Notes: generated by a model not told the origin, from the letters alone. A DNA stretch of 30,845 nucleotides from Oscillospiraceae bacterium (GCA_900768245.1 CAAGCE010000135.1:1-30845), one strand, 5' to 3'; positions 22,302-28,826 are shown, numbered from the stretch's first letter. Numbers and translations are program-made.

Positions 22302-23507
22302 TTAACCACTTCTGGCACCCATATGGCTCCCATTTGTATTTTTGGCAGATAAATAATCATCAAGCTTATTTACCTGGTGCTTTTTATATTTAGCGTCTAA
22401 GTGTGTATAAATCCCCATTGTGGTTTGCACGTCGGCGTGTCCCGCTTGCTCCTTTGCAGTCAAAATGTCGACGCCCGCAAAATACATAAGCGTGATAAAC
22501 GTATGCCTTAGCATATGCGGTGTGATTTTATCAATTACCATTGGCACTTTTTTAGGGGAGTATCGGCTTTTTGGGGGAACGTACTGTGTAAGCTTGGTCG
22601 GGTCTGATTCCGACGGGACGAGTACGCCCGAAAAATCTCCGAAACGGACGTTTAAATCCGCCATATAACTCTCCCAAGCTCTTTTAAATGAACTCTCGGA
22701 CATCATTGCTCCTTTTGCTGATGGACAAACGAGCATATTGTTTTTGCGATCCTCTTTTTTTAAAAAATCCGATAAGATTTGCGGAATGTACACAGTACGC
22801 ATTCCTGCATCTGTTTTCGTGCTGTCTTTAAGCACGGCTTTTCCATCTATCATTTCAACGGCTTTATTTACGGTGATAGCATTGTTGTCAAGGTCGACGT
22901 CTGACCAAAGCAGCGGAATAACTTCACCGCGGCGCAAGCCTGCGTACATCATTATCATTGCTGCACGATGCGCACGGCAGGCGGACGGTGCAGTGATCCA
23001 GTCTTGCTCCTGCTCCGTTAAAGCACGGCGTTCTTCGGGCTTTGCACATTTTGGAATATCCAGAGCGTCAGCAGGGTTGAAGTCAAGCACACGGTTCGTT
23101 ATGGCTAACGCAAAAATCTGACGGGCGGTATTTTTTACATCGCTTAAAACGCTGTGGGAATATCCCTGCGCCGCCATATCATAAATAATATCCTGAATGT
23201 CCGCCGTCCTTATTTGCGATATAGGCACATTTTGAAATCTTTGCAGATCTCTTATTCTATAAGTATAAATATCATAGCGGCTTTTAGATATGCTGAGTTT
23301 CTTTTTTTGAAGCAGTCGTTTAGCCCAATCCCCGAACGTGTCGCGTTCGGCGGCGGAAATATCAAGGCCTTTGCCAAGCATAAGCTTGACTTCGTTTACC
23401 TTTTCCGCAAGTTCTTTATTGCTGCTTGCGGATAGATATTTATATTTTCCGTCGCCAAGGTAGACTTTGCTGCGGTATCTGCCGTCGCTTGTCTTTTTAT
23501 TTTTCAT
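22302..23507 (-). CDS. int: Tyrosine site-specific integrase
   Basis: Carries out integration and excision of the element at the tRNA-Pro site. The 401-residue phage-type integrase has an N-terminal arm-binding segment (about 1-50), a SAM-like core-binding domain (55-155) and a catalytic domain with Arg192 (AGLRRGE), Lys231 (DSTKTDAG), His331-Arg334 (HMLRHT), His357 (GHAD) and the nucleophile Tyr367 (GIYTH). A loop between about 285 and 325 (PSESDPTKLTQY onwards) is longer than in simple members. The gene ends 37 bases from the tRNA fragment and points at it, the common phage layout. Confidence 0.94.
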   Translation of the reverse strand: MKNKKTSDGRYRSKVYLGDGKYKYLSASSNKELAEKVNEVKLMLGKGLDISAAERDTFGDWAKRLLQKKKLSISKSRYDIYTYRIRDLQRFQNVPISQIRTADIQDIIYDMAAQGYSHSVLSDVKNTARQIFALAITNRVLDFNPADALDIPKCAKPEERRALTEQEQDWITAPSACRAHRAAMIMMYAGLRRGEVIPLLWSDVDLDNNAITVNKAVEMIDGKAVLKDSTKTDAGMRTVYIPQILSDFLKKEDRKNNMLVCPSAKGAMMSESSFKRAWESYMADLNVRFGDFSGVLVPSESDPTKLTQYVPPKSRYSPKKVPMVIDKITPHMLRHTFITLMYFAGVDILTAKEQAGHADVQTTMGIYTHLDAKYKKHQVNKLDDYLSAKNTNGSHMGARSG

Positions 23508-23519
23508 AAAATCACCTTA

Positions 23520-24056
23520 TCATGTGCATTTTTCGCACGGTGTAAGTCCGTTTTTTACTGCATCGTCAAGAGTTGATGCATAATATTTACCGTTACCACA
23601 CTTGCTGTCATAGTGATAGCGTTTACCCGTTTTTGTAATATAAACGGTCTTGGACTGCTTATTAGTGGTCGCTGCTGTTGTTTCGGCGGGTTTGGTCGTT
23701 TCGGCAGGCTTTGTTGTTTCGGCAGTCGTTTTGGTTTTGAGTTTGCCGTTTTTATCAAAGCTGTATGTTTTTTTACCTATTTTAAGTTTACAGTCCTTTG
23801 CCATTTTGCCGTCTTTGCGAAAATAGTATTTTGCGGTCTTGGTGGTGAGCCAACCGGTCTTGCGGATGCCGTCCTTATTTATGTAATAAGTATCTTCGCC
23901 GACTTTTAGCCAACCTGTTGCAGCGGTTGAACCGTCGTCATAGGTATACACATAGCCGTCGTCGGTTTTTGTCCATTCGTCAGCCGATGCGGCTATCGGA
24001 AGTGTTGACGCTGCCATTAATGCAGCTGCTGCCAATGCAATTATTTTTTTAATCAT
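23520..24056 (-). CDS. Secreted cell-wall-binding-repeat protein
   Basis: A 178-residue exported protein in the lysogeny module. It has a signal peptide (about 1-26, ending IAASA), then three choline-binding-like repeats with Gly-Trp and Tyr-rich units (TGWLKVGEDTYYINKDG, TGWLTTKTAKYYFRKDG and a weaker third, about 47-105). A Thr/Pro-rich linker of AETTKP repeats (about 110-130) leads to a C-terminal segment with YHYDSKCGN and GLTPCEKC (Cys, His and paired Cys), a motif found at the end of various secreted Gram-positive proteins, probably metal- or disulfide-stabilised. ATG 24056 follows AGGAGG. No enzyme domain is visible, so the function is unknown; surface modification of the lysogen is an inference. 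Confidence 0.78.
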   Translation of the reverse strand: MIKKIIALAAAALMAASTLPIAASADEWTKTDDGYVYTYDDGSTAATGWLKVGEDTYYINKDGIRKTGWLTTKTAKYYFRKDGKMAKDCKLKIGKKTYSFDKNGKLKTKTTAETTKPAETTKPAETTAATTNKQSKTVYITKTGKRYHYDSKCGNGKYYASTLDDAVKNGLTPCEKCT

Positions 24057-24100
24057 TGTTTTTGTCCTCCTTAAAATGTACAAATATGTATAGCCGCCCG

Positions 24101-24676
24101 TTAGTGCAGGCGGTTATTTTTTATAAAATCGTCAAATTGCTTATAAACGTCCCTCTCCAGAGGGGCGATTAAAAATGCGTTTCGCTGTCTGAGCAGGTCG
24201 AGCCGCTCCGCTCTTATTCTTGCTGCCGTAATGCTGATGTTGCAGACTGCTGCAATTTCGGCGGCTGTCTGAGCACCGATGCCCCACAATACGCAGGACG
24301 GTGCAAGAAGTCTTGCGGCAAACATATCCGCCGCTGTTTCGTCGGCGGGCTTGACAAGATTATTTTGACGTGTATAATATCCGTTTTTTAGGGCGTGACC
24401 AAGCAGAATATGCCCTAATTCATGCGCAACGGTGAAACGCTGCTTGCCAAGTGTATCGGTATCATCAAAAACGATATACCAAGTGCCGTTTTGCCGAATA
24501 GCAACGCCGCTCTCCGTTGGGTGCAGTTCCTGCGCTGTGGTATTATCAAGCAGGACGACACCAAGCTTATTGCATATGTCGGACAGCTCTATAGGTAAAC
24601 TGTCACAGCCAAAATCAAGCAAAGCACGCCAAGCCGCGTCACGGATATTTTTATAAAAGCCATATATATTATGCAA
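24101..24676 (-). CDS. ImmA/IrrE-family metallopeptidase
   Basis: A 191-residue zinc peptidase of the type that cleaves phage repressors on induction. The HELGH motif (His85, Glu86, His89) and the downstream helix with ADETAADMFAARLLAP (Glu117 as likely third ligand) are clear. A helical tail follows. It starts at TTG 24676 with AAGGGGG seven bases upstream. This ribosome site lies inside a hairpin, which may limit expression. The nearby CI-type repressor is the natural target, as in the ICEBs1 ImmA/ImmR pair. Confidence 0.88.
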   Translation of the reverse strand: MHNIYGFYKNIRDAAWRALLDFGCDSLPIELSDICNKLGVVLLDNTTAQELHPTESGVAIRQNGTWYIVFDDTDTLGKQRFTVAHELGHILLGHALKNGYYTRQNNLVKPADETAADMFAARLLAPSCVLWGIGAQTAAEIAAVCNISITAARIRAERLDLLRQRNAFLIAPLERDVYKQFDDFIKNNRLH

Positions 24677-24685
24677 GCATATTCC

Positions 24686-24713
24686 CCCTTGACGGTATTA
24701 TTACCGCCAAGGG
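24686..24713 (-). promoter_or_regulatory. Hairpin covering the immA ribosome binding site
   Basis: Twelve-base arms (24686-24697 and 24702-24713) with a four-base loop pair fully in the minus-strand RNA, including one G-U; in the plus-strand RNA the same position is an A-C mismatch. The outer arm contains most of the AAGGGGG ribosome site of the TTG-started peptidase gene. The simplest reading is translational limitation of the peptidase. Confidence 0.5.
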
Positions 24714-24731
24714 ATTTTTTATGCTTGGATT

Positions 24732-25184
24732 TTAAAGTTTGTGTTTTGTCGGTGGAATTTTGCTGAAGTCTTTTGTCGTTGTCGTAATTTCCGGTGCGTG
24801 ATTTTCGGCTGAACTTGCCGCTCGGAAGATTGTGGATTGCTGTACGTTTTCGGGATAGTCCTCAATGATTGTTTCCATTTTAGTTACTATCCTTATTTTG
24901 TCATCATCATGCAACTGGTCATATAGGTTAAGCACGTTTTGATGTTCTTGGCAGAGATTAACTGTTGTTTCAGTCCCCTCGGCGTACTCCCAATCCATTA
25001 ACTTTGATGGCGTGGTATGCAAAGCTTTGGCAAAGGCAACTATAGTTGACTGTGTGATATCACGCTCACCAATCTCAATTTTATTGATAGATGACCGTGA
25101 TTTATAACCGACAAGTTTAGCGAGTTCATCTTGTGATAAGCCAAGTCCTATACGCATTTGTCTTATCCTTTCGCCGATTTCCAT
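24732..25184 (-). CDS. CI-type XRE family repressor
   Basis: A 150-residue DNA-binding protein. The N-terminal helix-turn-helix (about 5-62: IRQMRIGLGLSQDELAKLVG, then RSSINKIEIGERDITQSTI) is of the XRE/CI type. The C-terminal half has LYDQLHDDDKIRIVTKMETI, a helical segment seen in many Firmicutes phage repressors, and no LexA-like peptidase domain. Inactivation by the adjacent ImmA-type peptidase is therefore more likely than self-cleavage. AGGGGGTGAAG precedes the ATG. A near-perfect promoter and operators lie just upstream. Confidence 0.88.
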   Translation of the reverse strand: MEIGERIRQMRIGLGLSQDELAKLVGYKSRSSINKIEIGERDITQSTIVAFAKALHTTPSKLMDWEYAEGTETTVNLCQEHQNVLNLYDQLHDDDKIRIVTKMETIIEDYPENVQQSTIFRAASSAENHAPEITTTTKDFSKIPPTKHKL

Positions 25185-25208
25185 TTCTTCACCCCCTCTA
25201 TGTCTATA

Positions 25209-25237
25209 ATTATATACTATTTAAGACACTTTGTCAA
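25209..25237 (-). promoter_or_regulatory. Lysogeny promoter of the repressor gene
   Basis: On the minus strand a perfect TTGACA (25237-25232) and a perfect TATAAT (25214-25209) are 17 bases apart. TGTCTA operator half-sites lie at 25201-25206 and (inverted) 25244-25249, on both sides of the promoter. Confidence 0.85.
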
Positions 25238-25329
25238 CAAAAATAGACTGAATAAAAGCCAAAATGTCTACAAAAACGCAACGCAAATTTTGTTTAAAAA
25301 GTAGAATAAAATTTTTCTGTAAATTTATG

Positions 25330-25358
25330 TTGACAACAAGTCTACAAAATGATATTAT
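25330..25358 (+). promoter_or_regulatory. Rightward early promoter
   Basis: A perfect TTGACA (25330-25335) and TATTAT (25353-25358) are 17 bases apart. The operator pair AGTCTACA/TGTAGACT lies in the spacer and just after the -10, so a bound repressor would block RNA polymerase. It drives the Cro-like gene and the early operon. Confidence 0.82.
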
Positions 25359-25399
25359 ATAAATGTAGACTTAATGGCTACAAGAAAAGGAGTGATAAA

Positions 25400-25606
25400 A
25401 TGACAAATCAGGAACTATTTCTTAGAAAGATGATACTCTGCGGCTATAAAGTTGATACCCTTGCAAAGGCAATTGGTTTGTCCCGAGCAGGTCTTTACAA
25501 AAAGATAAACAACGGCAATGAGTTTAAGGCGAGTGAGATAAGCAAAATTTCTAAGCTGTTTGGCTTATCTCCCGAAGAAACTGACAGTATTTTTTTTGCA
25601 GCGTAA
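25400..25606 (+). CDS. Cro-like helix-turn-helix protein
   Basis: A 68-residue protein, almost entirely a helix-turn-helix domain (TLAKAIGLSRAGLYKKINNG, then KASEISKISKLFGLSPEE), of the DUF739/XRE type common as the first rightward gene of Firmicutes phages. It should compete with the CI-type repressor for the operators. The reading frame is open further up, but ATG 25400 is chosen because AAAAGGAG lies seven bases before it and the transcript begins near 25365. Confidence 0.82.
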   Translation: MTNQELFLRKMILCGYKVDTLAKAIGLSRAGLYKKINNGNEFKASEISKISKLFGLSPEETDSIFFAA

Positions 25607-25616
25607 GTAGTCGTTA

Positions 25617-25624
25617 TGTCTACA
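25617..25624. promoter_or_regulatory. Additional operator copy
   Basis: A full TGTCTACA, identical to the copy at 25265-25272, lies between the Cro-like gene and the 55-residue gene, away from any promoter I can see. It could be an auxiliary site for repressor looping. Confidence 0.5.
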
Positions 25625-25641
25625 TTAAAGGAGGTGATGTT

Positions 25642-25809
25642 TTGAGAAAAAGAAAAAAGTCTGCTGAAAAAGCAGCAAAGCCACATAAACAGCAGACTAT
25701 AACATTTGTGTGTGATATTAATCTTGATATTGACAAGGCAAAAATCACAAGAGAAGATATCGCAAACGAAACCGTAAAAAAGCTTAGTTTGCTATTGATG
25801 CCGCAATAA
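25642..25809 (+). CDS. Small basic phage protein, 55 residues
   Basis: An unrecognised early protein beginning at TTG right after an ideal AAAGGAGGTGAT site. The N-terminus is strongly basic (MRKRKKSAEKAAKPHKQQ), followed by a short beta/alpha segment with DINLDIDKAKITREDIANE and a Leu-rich end. The last 26 bases overlap the end of the opposite-strand gene 25784-26155. A further TGTCTACA operator copy lies just before it (25617-25624). Confidence 0.65.
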   Translation: MRKRKKSAEKAAKPHKQQTITFVCDINLDIDKAKITREDIANETVKKLSLLLMPQ

Positions 25810-26155
25810 TCTGGTCTGTGTACACAATTAAAGATGATATTTCTACACTTTTGCCGCAGGAAGTTAATATTTTCACATCTTTTAATGCAATAGCCGAAAA
25901 AATGGAGTCGGCAGGATCGGAATCTTTATCAAGTTGTGAATAGGTTATATCTGCTGTGCTTAAAGCATATTCAGCCAAATTCTCACCGCTTGATTTTAGA
26001 GTATCGACTTCCGAATCCGGAAGACTGTGCCAATTTACAGATGTACCTGTTATCACACCGATACCTGTAACAAGTAATAGCTTATTATTATCTGTATGAG
26101 ATAAAATTGTTTGCAACACTGACAAAGATATTGATTTGTATAATGTAGTAGCCAT
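25784..26155 (-). CDS. Unrecognised minus-strand phage protein with own promoter
   Basis: A 123-residue soluble protein of unknown family. The N-terminal helix (MATTLYKSISLSVLQTILSH) is followed by beta-like segments with small residues (KLLLVTGIGVITGTSV), an acidic Ser/Asp-rich middle, and a final beta/alpha part (VEISSLIVYTDQIIAASI). ATG 26155 follows GGGGGTG; the upstream ATG in frame lies within the promoter region and is rejected. It is opposite to all neighbouring early genes, has a near-consensus promoter and an operator copy, and so should be expressed in the lysogen. It may act in exclusion, host fitness or control, but no sequence feature decides. Confidence 0.72.
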   Translation of the reverse strand: MATTLYKSISLSVLQTILSHTDNNKLLLVTGIGVITGTSVNWHSLPDSEVDTLKSSGENLAEYALSTADITYSQLDKDSDPADSIFSAIALKDVKILTSCGKSVEISSLIVYTDQIIAASIAN

Positions 26156-26180
26156 TATTGCACCCCCTTTCTCGGGAAAT

Positions 26181-26221
26181 ATTATACAGCATTTTAGAAT
26201 ATTTGTCAATAAAAGTAGACA
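26181..26221 (-). promoter_or_regulatory. Consensus promoter with operator copy for the 123-residue gene
   Basis: On the minus strand a perfect TTGACA (26209-26204) and a perfect TATAAT (26186-26181) are 17 bases apart. The TGTCTAC operator motif (26221-26215) sits just upstream of the -35, a position where a repressor could either activate or block. Confidence 0.8.
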
Positions 26222-26285
26222 AAAACAGTAAGAAAGGAGCTTTACATAAAGTGTTTATCGTACATATGAAAGGGGGTGGGTAAAT

Positions 26286-26456
26286 ATGGCAAAAGTAAAA
26301 ATAGACCTTAGCAAGATTGCGCCCGAGCTTTCAAAGCGAATTGACGATGTAAAGGAAAAAGCACAGGAGCTTGAAAAGACTGCGAGAGAGCTTGAAACAT
26401 ATGTGCAGTACAGCATTGAAGCAGATTGCGAAATAAGCGGAAAGGAAGAAAAATAA
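26286..26456 (+). CDS. Small coiled-coil phage protein, 56 residues
   Basis: An early gene of unknown function. The protein is highly charged, with a likely coiled-coil (RIDDVKEKAQELEKTARELE, about 18-37) and an acidic end with one Cys. AAAGGGGGTGGG lies about seven bases before the ATG. It ends one base before the next start codon, so the two genes are coupled. Confidence 0.68.
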   Translation: MAKVKIDLSKIAPELSKRIDDVKEKAQELEKTARELETYVQYSIEADCEISGKEEK

Positions 26457-26457
26457 A

Positions 26458-26667
26458 ATGAGAGAGTGGCTTGTAAATCTCCGAAATGGAAAAAGCCAAG
26501 CCTGCATTGCGGAAAAGCTTGGAATTTCGCAGCAGTATTACAGCGACATTGAACAGGGCTGTTGCCAGAAAAACATGACACTACAAATGTGTCAGAAGAT
26601 CGCCGATGTTTTCGGCATAACAATTGCGGACGTTATAAGCTTTGAAATCAAAGCTAAACAAAAATAA
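26458..26667 (+). CDS. XRE-family helix-turn-helix protein
   Basis: A 69-residue protein that is one XRE DNA-binding domain: the recognition region SQACIAEKLGISQQYYSDIEQG (about 13-34) is followed by the usual third and fourth helices (TLQMCQKIADVFGITIADVISF). It is the second regulator of the rightward operon, perhaps controlling later genes or the nearby minus-strand gene; this is inference. GGAAAGG precedes the ATG. Confidence 0.8.
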   Translation: MREWLVNLRNGKSQACIAEKLGISQQYYSDIEQGCCQKNMTLQMCQKIADVFGITIADVISFEIKAKQK

Positions 26668-26668
26668 A

Positions 26669-26703
26669 ACGGCTGACATATCGTACGAAGAAATGCCAGC
26701 CGA
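26669..26703 (-). terminator. Terminator of the 64-residue minus-strand gene
   Basis: CGGCTGaCAT at 26671-26680 pairs with ATGcCAGCCG at 26693-26702, with one mismatch. On the minus strand TTTTATTTTTG follows. It may also partly stop rightward transcription after the XRE gene. Confidence 0.65.
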
Positions 26704-26710
26704 AAAGCGG

Positions 26711-26905
26711 TTATGTATTTGATTTTAGATATTCAATGATATTGTCTTTGAAATCTGCAAAAACATAGGAAACCTGTTGTGCAAGTGCGTCAATATCAGC
26801 AGGTGTTGCATATTCGTTATTGTTTTCGTCAAATTTCGTTTGCATAATCGTTGAATAAATATCAATCGACATTGCGAGCGCTTTTTCAAGTTCTGAAATA
26901 GTCAT
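26711..26905 (-). CDS. Unrecognised 64-residue acidic phage protein
   Basis: A short acidic, mostly helical protein (MTISELEKALAMSIDIYS, then DENNNEYATPADIDALAQQV, ending IIEYLKSNT). ATG 26905 follows GGGAGGTG; earlier ATGs in frame fall within the promoter. It has its own promoter and terminator and is transcribed against the early genes. Expression in the lysogen is likely. It could be an antirepressor partner, an antitoxin-like protein or an exclusion factor, but nothing in it decides between these. Confidence 0.66.
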   Translation of the reverse strand: MTISELEKALAMSIDIYSTIMQTKFDENNNEYATPADIDALAQQVSYVFADFKDNIIEYLKSNT

Positions 26906-26924
26906 TATTTCACCTCCCAACATA

Positions 26925-26953
26925 ATTATACAGCAATTAATTGTAAAAATCAA
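26925..26953 (-). promoter_or_regulatory. Promoter of the 64-residue minus-strand gene
   Basis: On the minus strand TTGATT (26953-26948) and a perfect TATAAT (26930-26925) are 17 bases apart. I see no TGTCTACA operator here, unlike the other two minus-strand promoters of the element. Confidence 0.75.
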
Positions 26954-27007
26954 GGGGAATTTGGAAAAGTGTGTCAACAAATTTGCATTTATGAAAGGAG
27001 ATAAAAA

Positions 27008-27262
27008 ATGTTTATATCAAAAAGGCAGTATGAGCAGCTTACCGAAAAGGTGAAAAACCTTGAAAACAAGGTAGAACAGCTTGAAAGAAATGTCACGACT
27101 GATACATACGATTTTGGGAAAGTCGGGTTAAAAGAACTTTGTAGGCAGTTGCCGTATTACATTGACGAAAGGATTGCACAAAATGACCTTGCAAAAGCGA
27201 GATTTAATGCGGAGCAGGTCAAAAATAACGGCACAAAAAGAAAACATATGGAAAGAGAGTGA
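27008..27262 (+). CDS. Small coiled-coil phage protein, 84 residues
   Basis: An early protein with a clear N-terminal coiled-coil (YEQLTEKVKNLENKVEQLER, about 8-27) and a second helical half (LKELCRQLPYYIDERIAQND and onwards) ending in a basic tail. AAAGGAG lies seven bases before the ATG. I do not recognise a family; such proteins are common between regulators and replication genes in Firmicutes phages. Confidence 0.7.
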   Translation: MFISKRQYEQLTEKVKNLENKVEQLERNVTTDTYDFGKVGLKELCRQLPYYIDERIAQNDLAKARFNAEQVKNNGTKRKHMERE

Positions 27263-27266
27263 AAAA

Positions 27267-27503
27267 ATGTATTTTCTTATCGTAATTCACAAAAAGGGTT
27301 TTAAGCCTTTGGATATTAGGCTGACGGTTTCACTTAATGAAATGACAAGGGGCGATGCGGTAAAAAGAAAAATCGCTGCTATCCTTATGAACAACGGTAT
27401 CTGCGAGCTTGATGCGGTTGACGCTGCGGAATGGGCGGACGGTCCGTGCTGCGGCGACGTCTACCGCTCCGAGCGGGTCGATATTTATGCATCGGAGGTG
27501 TAA
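27267..27503 (+). CDS. Unrecognised phage protein, 78 residues
   Basis: A small soluble protein starting MYFLIVIHKKGFKPLDIRLT, with a mixed beta/alpha look and a paired Cys near the end (GPCCGDVY). The reading frame is open upstream into the preceding gene, but ATG 27267, four bases after that gene's stop and preceded by AAAGAGAG, is the natural start. Function unknown. Confidence 0.66.
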   Translation: MYFLIVIHKKGFKPLDIRLTVSLNEMTRGDAVKRKIAAILMNNGICELDAVDAAEWADGPCCGDVYRSERVDIYASEV

Positions 27504-27504
27504 A

Positions 27505-27711
27505 ATGAACGGACTTCAAAAAAAGGCACTGCTGCGTGACGGCTTGAAACGCAGCAAGAGGACGGCGCACACGGTTTACTGCGTATACAAGGGCGAATTT
27601 GGCAAAGTCACTATCAATGAAGAAGTGGCTAAACTTATGGTCGCCGACGGTGCCGTTTTGTACGCCAGAATTGCCGACGGTAAAATCATCGGCGGGGAAT
27701 GCCTGAAATAA
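27505..27711 (+). CDS. Unrecognised basic phage protein, 68 residues
   Basis: A basic N-terminal half (MNGLQKKALLRDGLKRSKRT) is followed by a beta-rich half (AHTVYCVYKGEFGKVTINEE, then GAVLYARIADGKIIGG). GGAGGTG lies five bases before ATG 27505, one base after the previous stop. It could bind nucleic acid, by charge only. Confidence 0.66.
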   Translation: MNGLQKKALLRDGLKRSKRTAHTVYCVYKGEFGKVTINEEVAKLMVADGAVLYARIADGKIIGGECLK

Positions 27712-27734
27712 AAAGAAAAAGAGAGGGAAAAACC

Positions 27735-28088
27735 ATGACAAAAAATGAATATATTGAAAAACTTAGGGCACTCAAAGAAAGGGCACTCAAAGCAGCCGGC
27801 ACGGCGAATATGGTGGGAAAAAGAGCCATTGTAATTGATGCAAGAGAAATCCATATTGACCGTGCGGACACGATAAAAGACGAGATCATGGATATTGTTG
27901 CGCCGGATAACCGTTTATCATCGATTGAGCTGCCTGCGATAGTTTTTGCACTTGAAACTGTCACGGCATTTGTAAAAGAGGAAATGAACAAACTTCCTGC
28001 ACTTACAGAAATGTACAAAGACATAAAAGAACATGTTGAGGTTGAGGGTATGGTCATTCCGTATGATAAAAGGAGTGAAGGAAAATGA
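27735..28088 (+). CDS. Unrecognised phage protein, 117 residues
   Basis: A helical and beta mixed soluble protein (MTKNEYIEKLRALKERALKA, then KRAIVIDAREIHIDRADTIK). There are no Cys residues or recognisable motifs. AGAGAGGG lies eight bases before ATG 27735. The stop overlaps the start of the excisionase-like gene as ATGA, so the two are made together. Confidence 0.68.
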   Translation: MTKNEYIEKLRALKERALKAAGTANMVGKRAIVIDAREIHIDRADTIKDEIMDIVAPDNRLSSIELPAIVFALETVTAFVKEEMNKLPALTEMYKDIKEHVEVEGMVIPYDKRSEGK

Positions 28089-28297
28089 AAAAGAAAGACA
28101 GAGAGGTGAAGCATTGGGACGAAATCCCGCTGTTTGTTGATGTGAATTACATTGCGGAGTTGCTCCGTGTAAATCCATCAACCGTATGCAGGTGGATAAG
28201 CGGCGGAAAGCTTAAAGCTTTTTGCGTTGGAAAGATATACCGCATCAATAAAGATGATTTTATGGAATTTATGGGGGTGAGCAAAAATGCGAGCTGA
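28085..28297 (+). CDS. Excisionase-family helix-turn-helix protein
   Basis: A 70-residue HTH_17/MerR-like DNA-binding protein (DVNYIAELLRVNPSTVCRWI, then SGGKLKAFCVGKIYRINKDDF: helix, turn, recognition helix and the wing ending in an Arg-Ile strand). This is the pattern of Xis-type recombination directionality factors and of phage regulators. Its place in the early operon, far from the integrase, fits a gene made only on induction. The start overlaps the preceding stop and its end overlaps the next gene. Confidence 0.78.
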   Translation: MKKKDREVKHWDEIPLFVDVNYIAELLRVNPSTVCRWISGGKLKAFCVGKIYRINKDDFMEFMGVSKNAS

Positions 28298-28772
28298 TCC
28301 ATACCGCAAGGCACACGGCTTTGATCAAATCGTCAATGTTATGCTCAAAAATCTCATTATTTCGGTAATGGTGCTGCATGAAGATTTCGGCTTTGGGCGG
28401 GAACGCATTGAAAAGTACATAGGAGCTGTGCAGGAAAAAGTCAAGGAGGTCGACGAGCAGACGTTTGAGGGAACCTGGGAACACAAGAGCGGCGAATATA
28501 AAAAGTCGTATCATCAAAGACTTTTGGAAGTTTGCAAGGCATCAACAAAGCCTTATCTTCCCGAGGATATGTGGAAAGAATTTTTTGAAAAGCCGAACCC
28601 GACGGCGCAGGAGTTCCTAAGAGGCTGGAATCAGAAGCAGAAACGAGCAAAAGCAAAAACGGCGGTATCAATGTCAGAGGCGGCGGAAATGCAGGACAAT
28701 TTAAAGGCATTTCAGCAGTTTCTTCGGAGCAATAAAAAAACCGCACCGTCGGCAGACGATGCGGAAAAATAA
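28287..28772 (+). CDS. Unrecognised phage protein, 161 residues
   Basis: A helical protein with an N-terminal segment LIISVMVLHEDFGFGRERIEK (about 23-43), a basic middle (KSGEYKKSYHQRL), the KPNPTAQEFLRGWNQKQKRA stretch and a charged disordered tail. It overlaps the excisionase-like gene by 11 bases and has GGGGGTGAG before its ATG. I cannot assign it to a family. Confidence 0.66.
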   Translation: MRADPYRKAHGFDQIVNVMLKNLIISVMVLHEDFGFGRERIEKYIGAVQEKVKEVDEQTFEGTWEHKSGEYKKSYHQRLLEVCKASTKPYLPEDMWKEFFEKPNPTAQEFLRGWNQKQKRAKAKTAVSMSEAAEMQDNLKAFQQFLRSNKKTAPSADDAEK

Positions 28773-28786
28773 AAGAAAGGGAAAAT

Positions 28787-28826
28787 ATGAATGTTCTTAC
28801 ACCGTAAGTATAGAACACTTACGGTG
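28787..28826 (+). promoter_or_regulatory. Tiny ORF joined to a perfect hairpin
   Basis: A six-codon reading frame (ATG 28787, stop 28805-28807) with AAAGAAAGGG before it runs into a perfect 10-base inverted repeat, CACCGTAAGT (28800-28809) with ACTTACGGTG (28817-28826). No T-run follows, so it is not a simple terminator. It lies in the 79-base gap between the 161-residue gene and the zinc-ribbon gene, and may be a leader-type control element or a protein-binding site. Confidence 0.4.

Larger units (their letters stand above)
25201..25382. promoter_or_regulatory. Phage switch region with TGTCTACA operators
   Basis: The divergent gap carries repeated half-sites: TGTCTA 25201-25206, TAGACT 25244-25249, TGTCTACA 25265-25272, GTAGA 25301-25305, AGTCTACA 25339-25346, TGTAGACT 25364-25371 and a weaker GGCTACA near 25376. 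The last strong pair forms a perfect 8-base inverted repeat around the rightward -10 box. These are the expected binding sites of the CI-type repressor. Confidence 0.7.

Noticed and set aside
22193..22393. Plus-strand ORF with VEVTGLEPTASASRTQ
   Set aside because: It arises from the complement of the tRNA-Pro fragment and runs into the integrase gene on the other strand.
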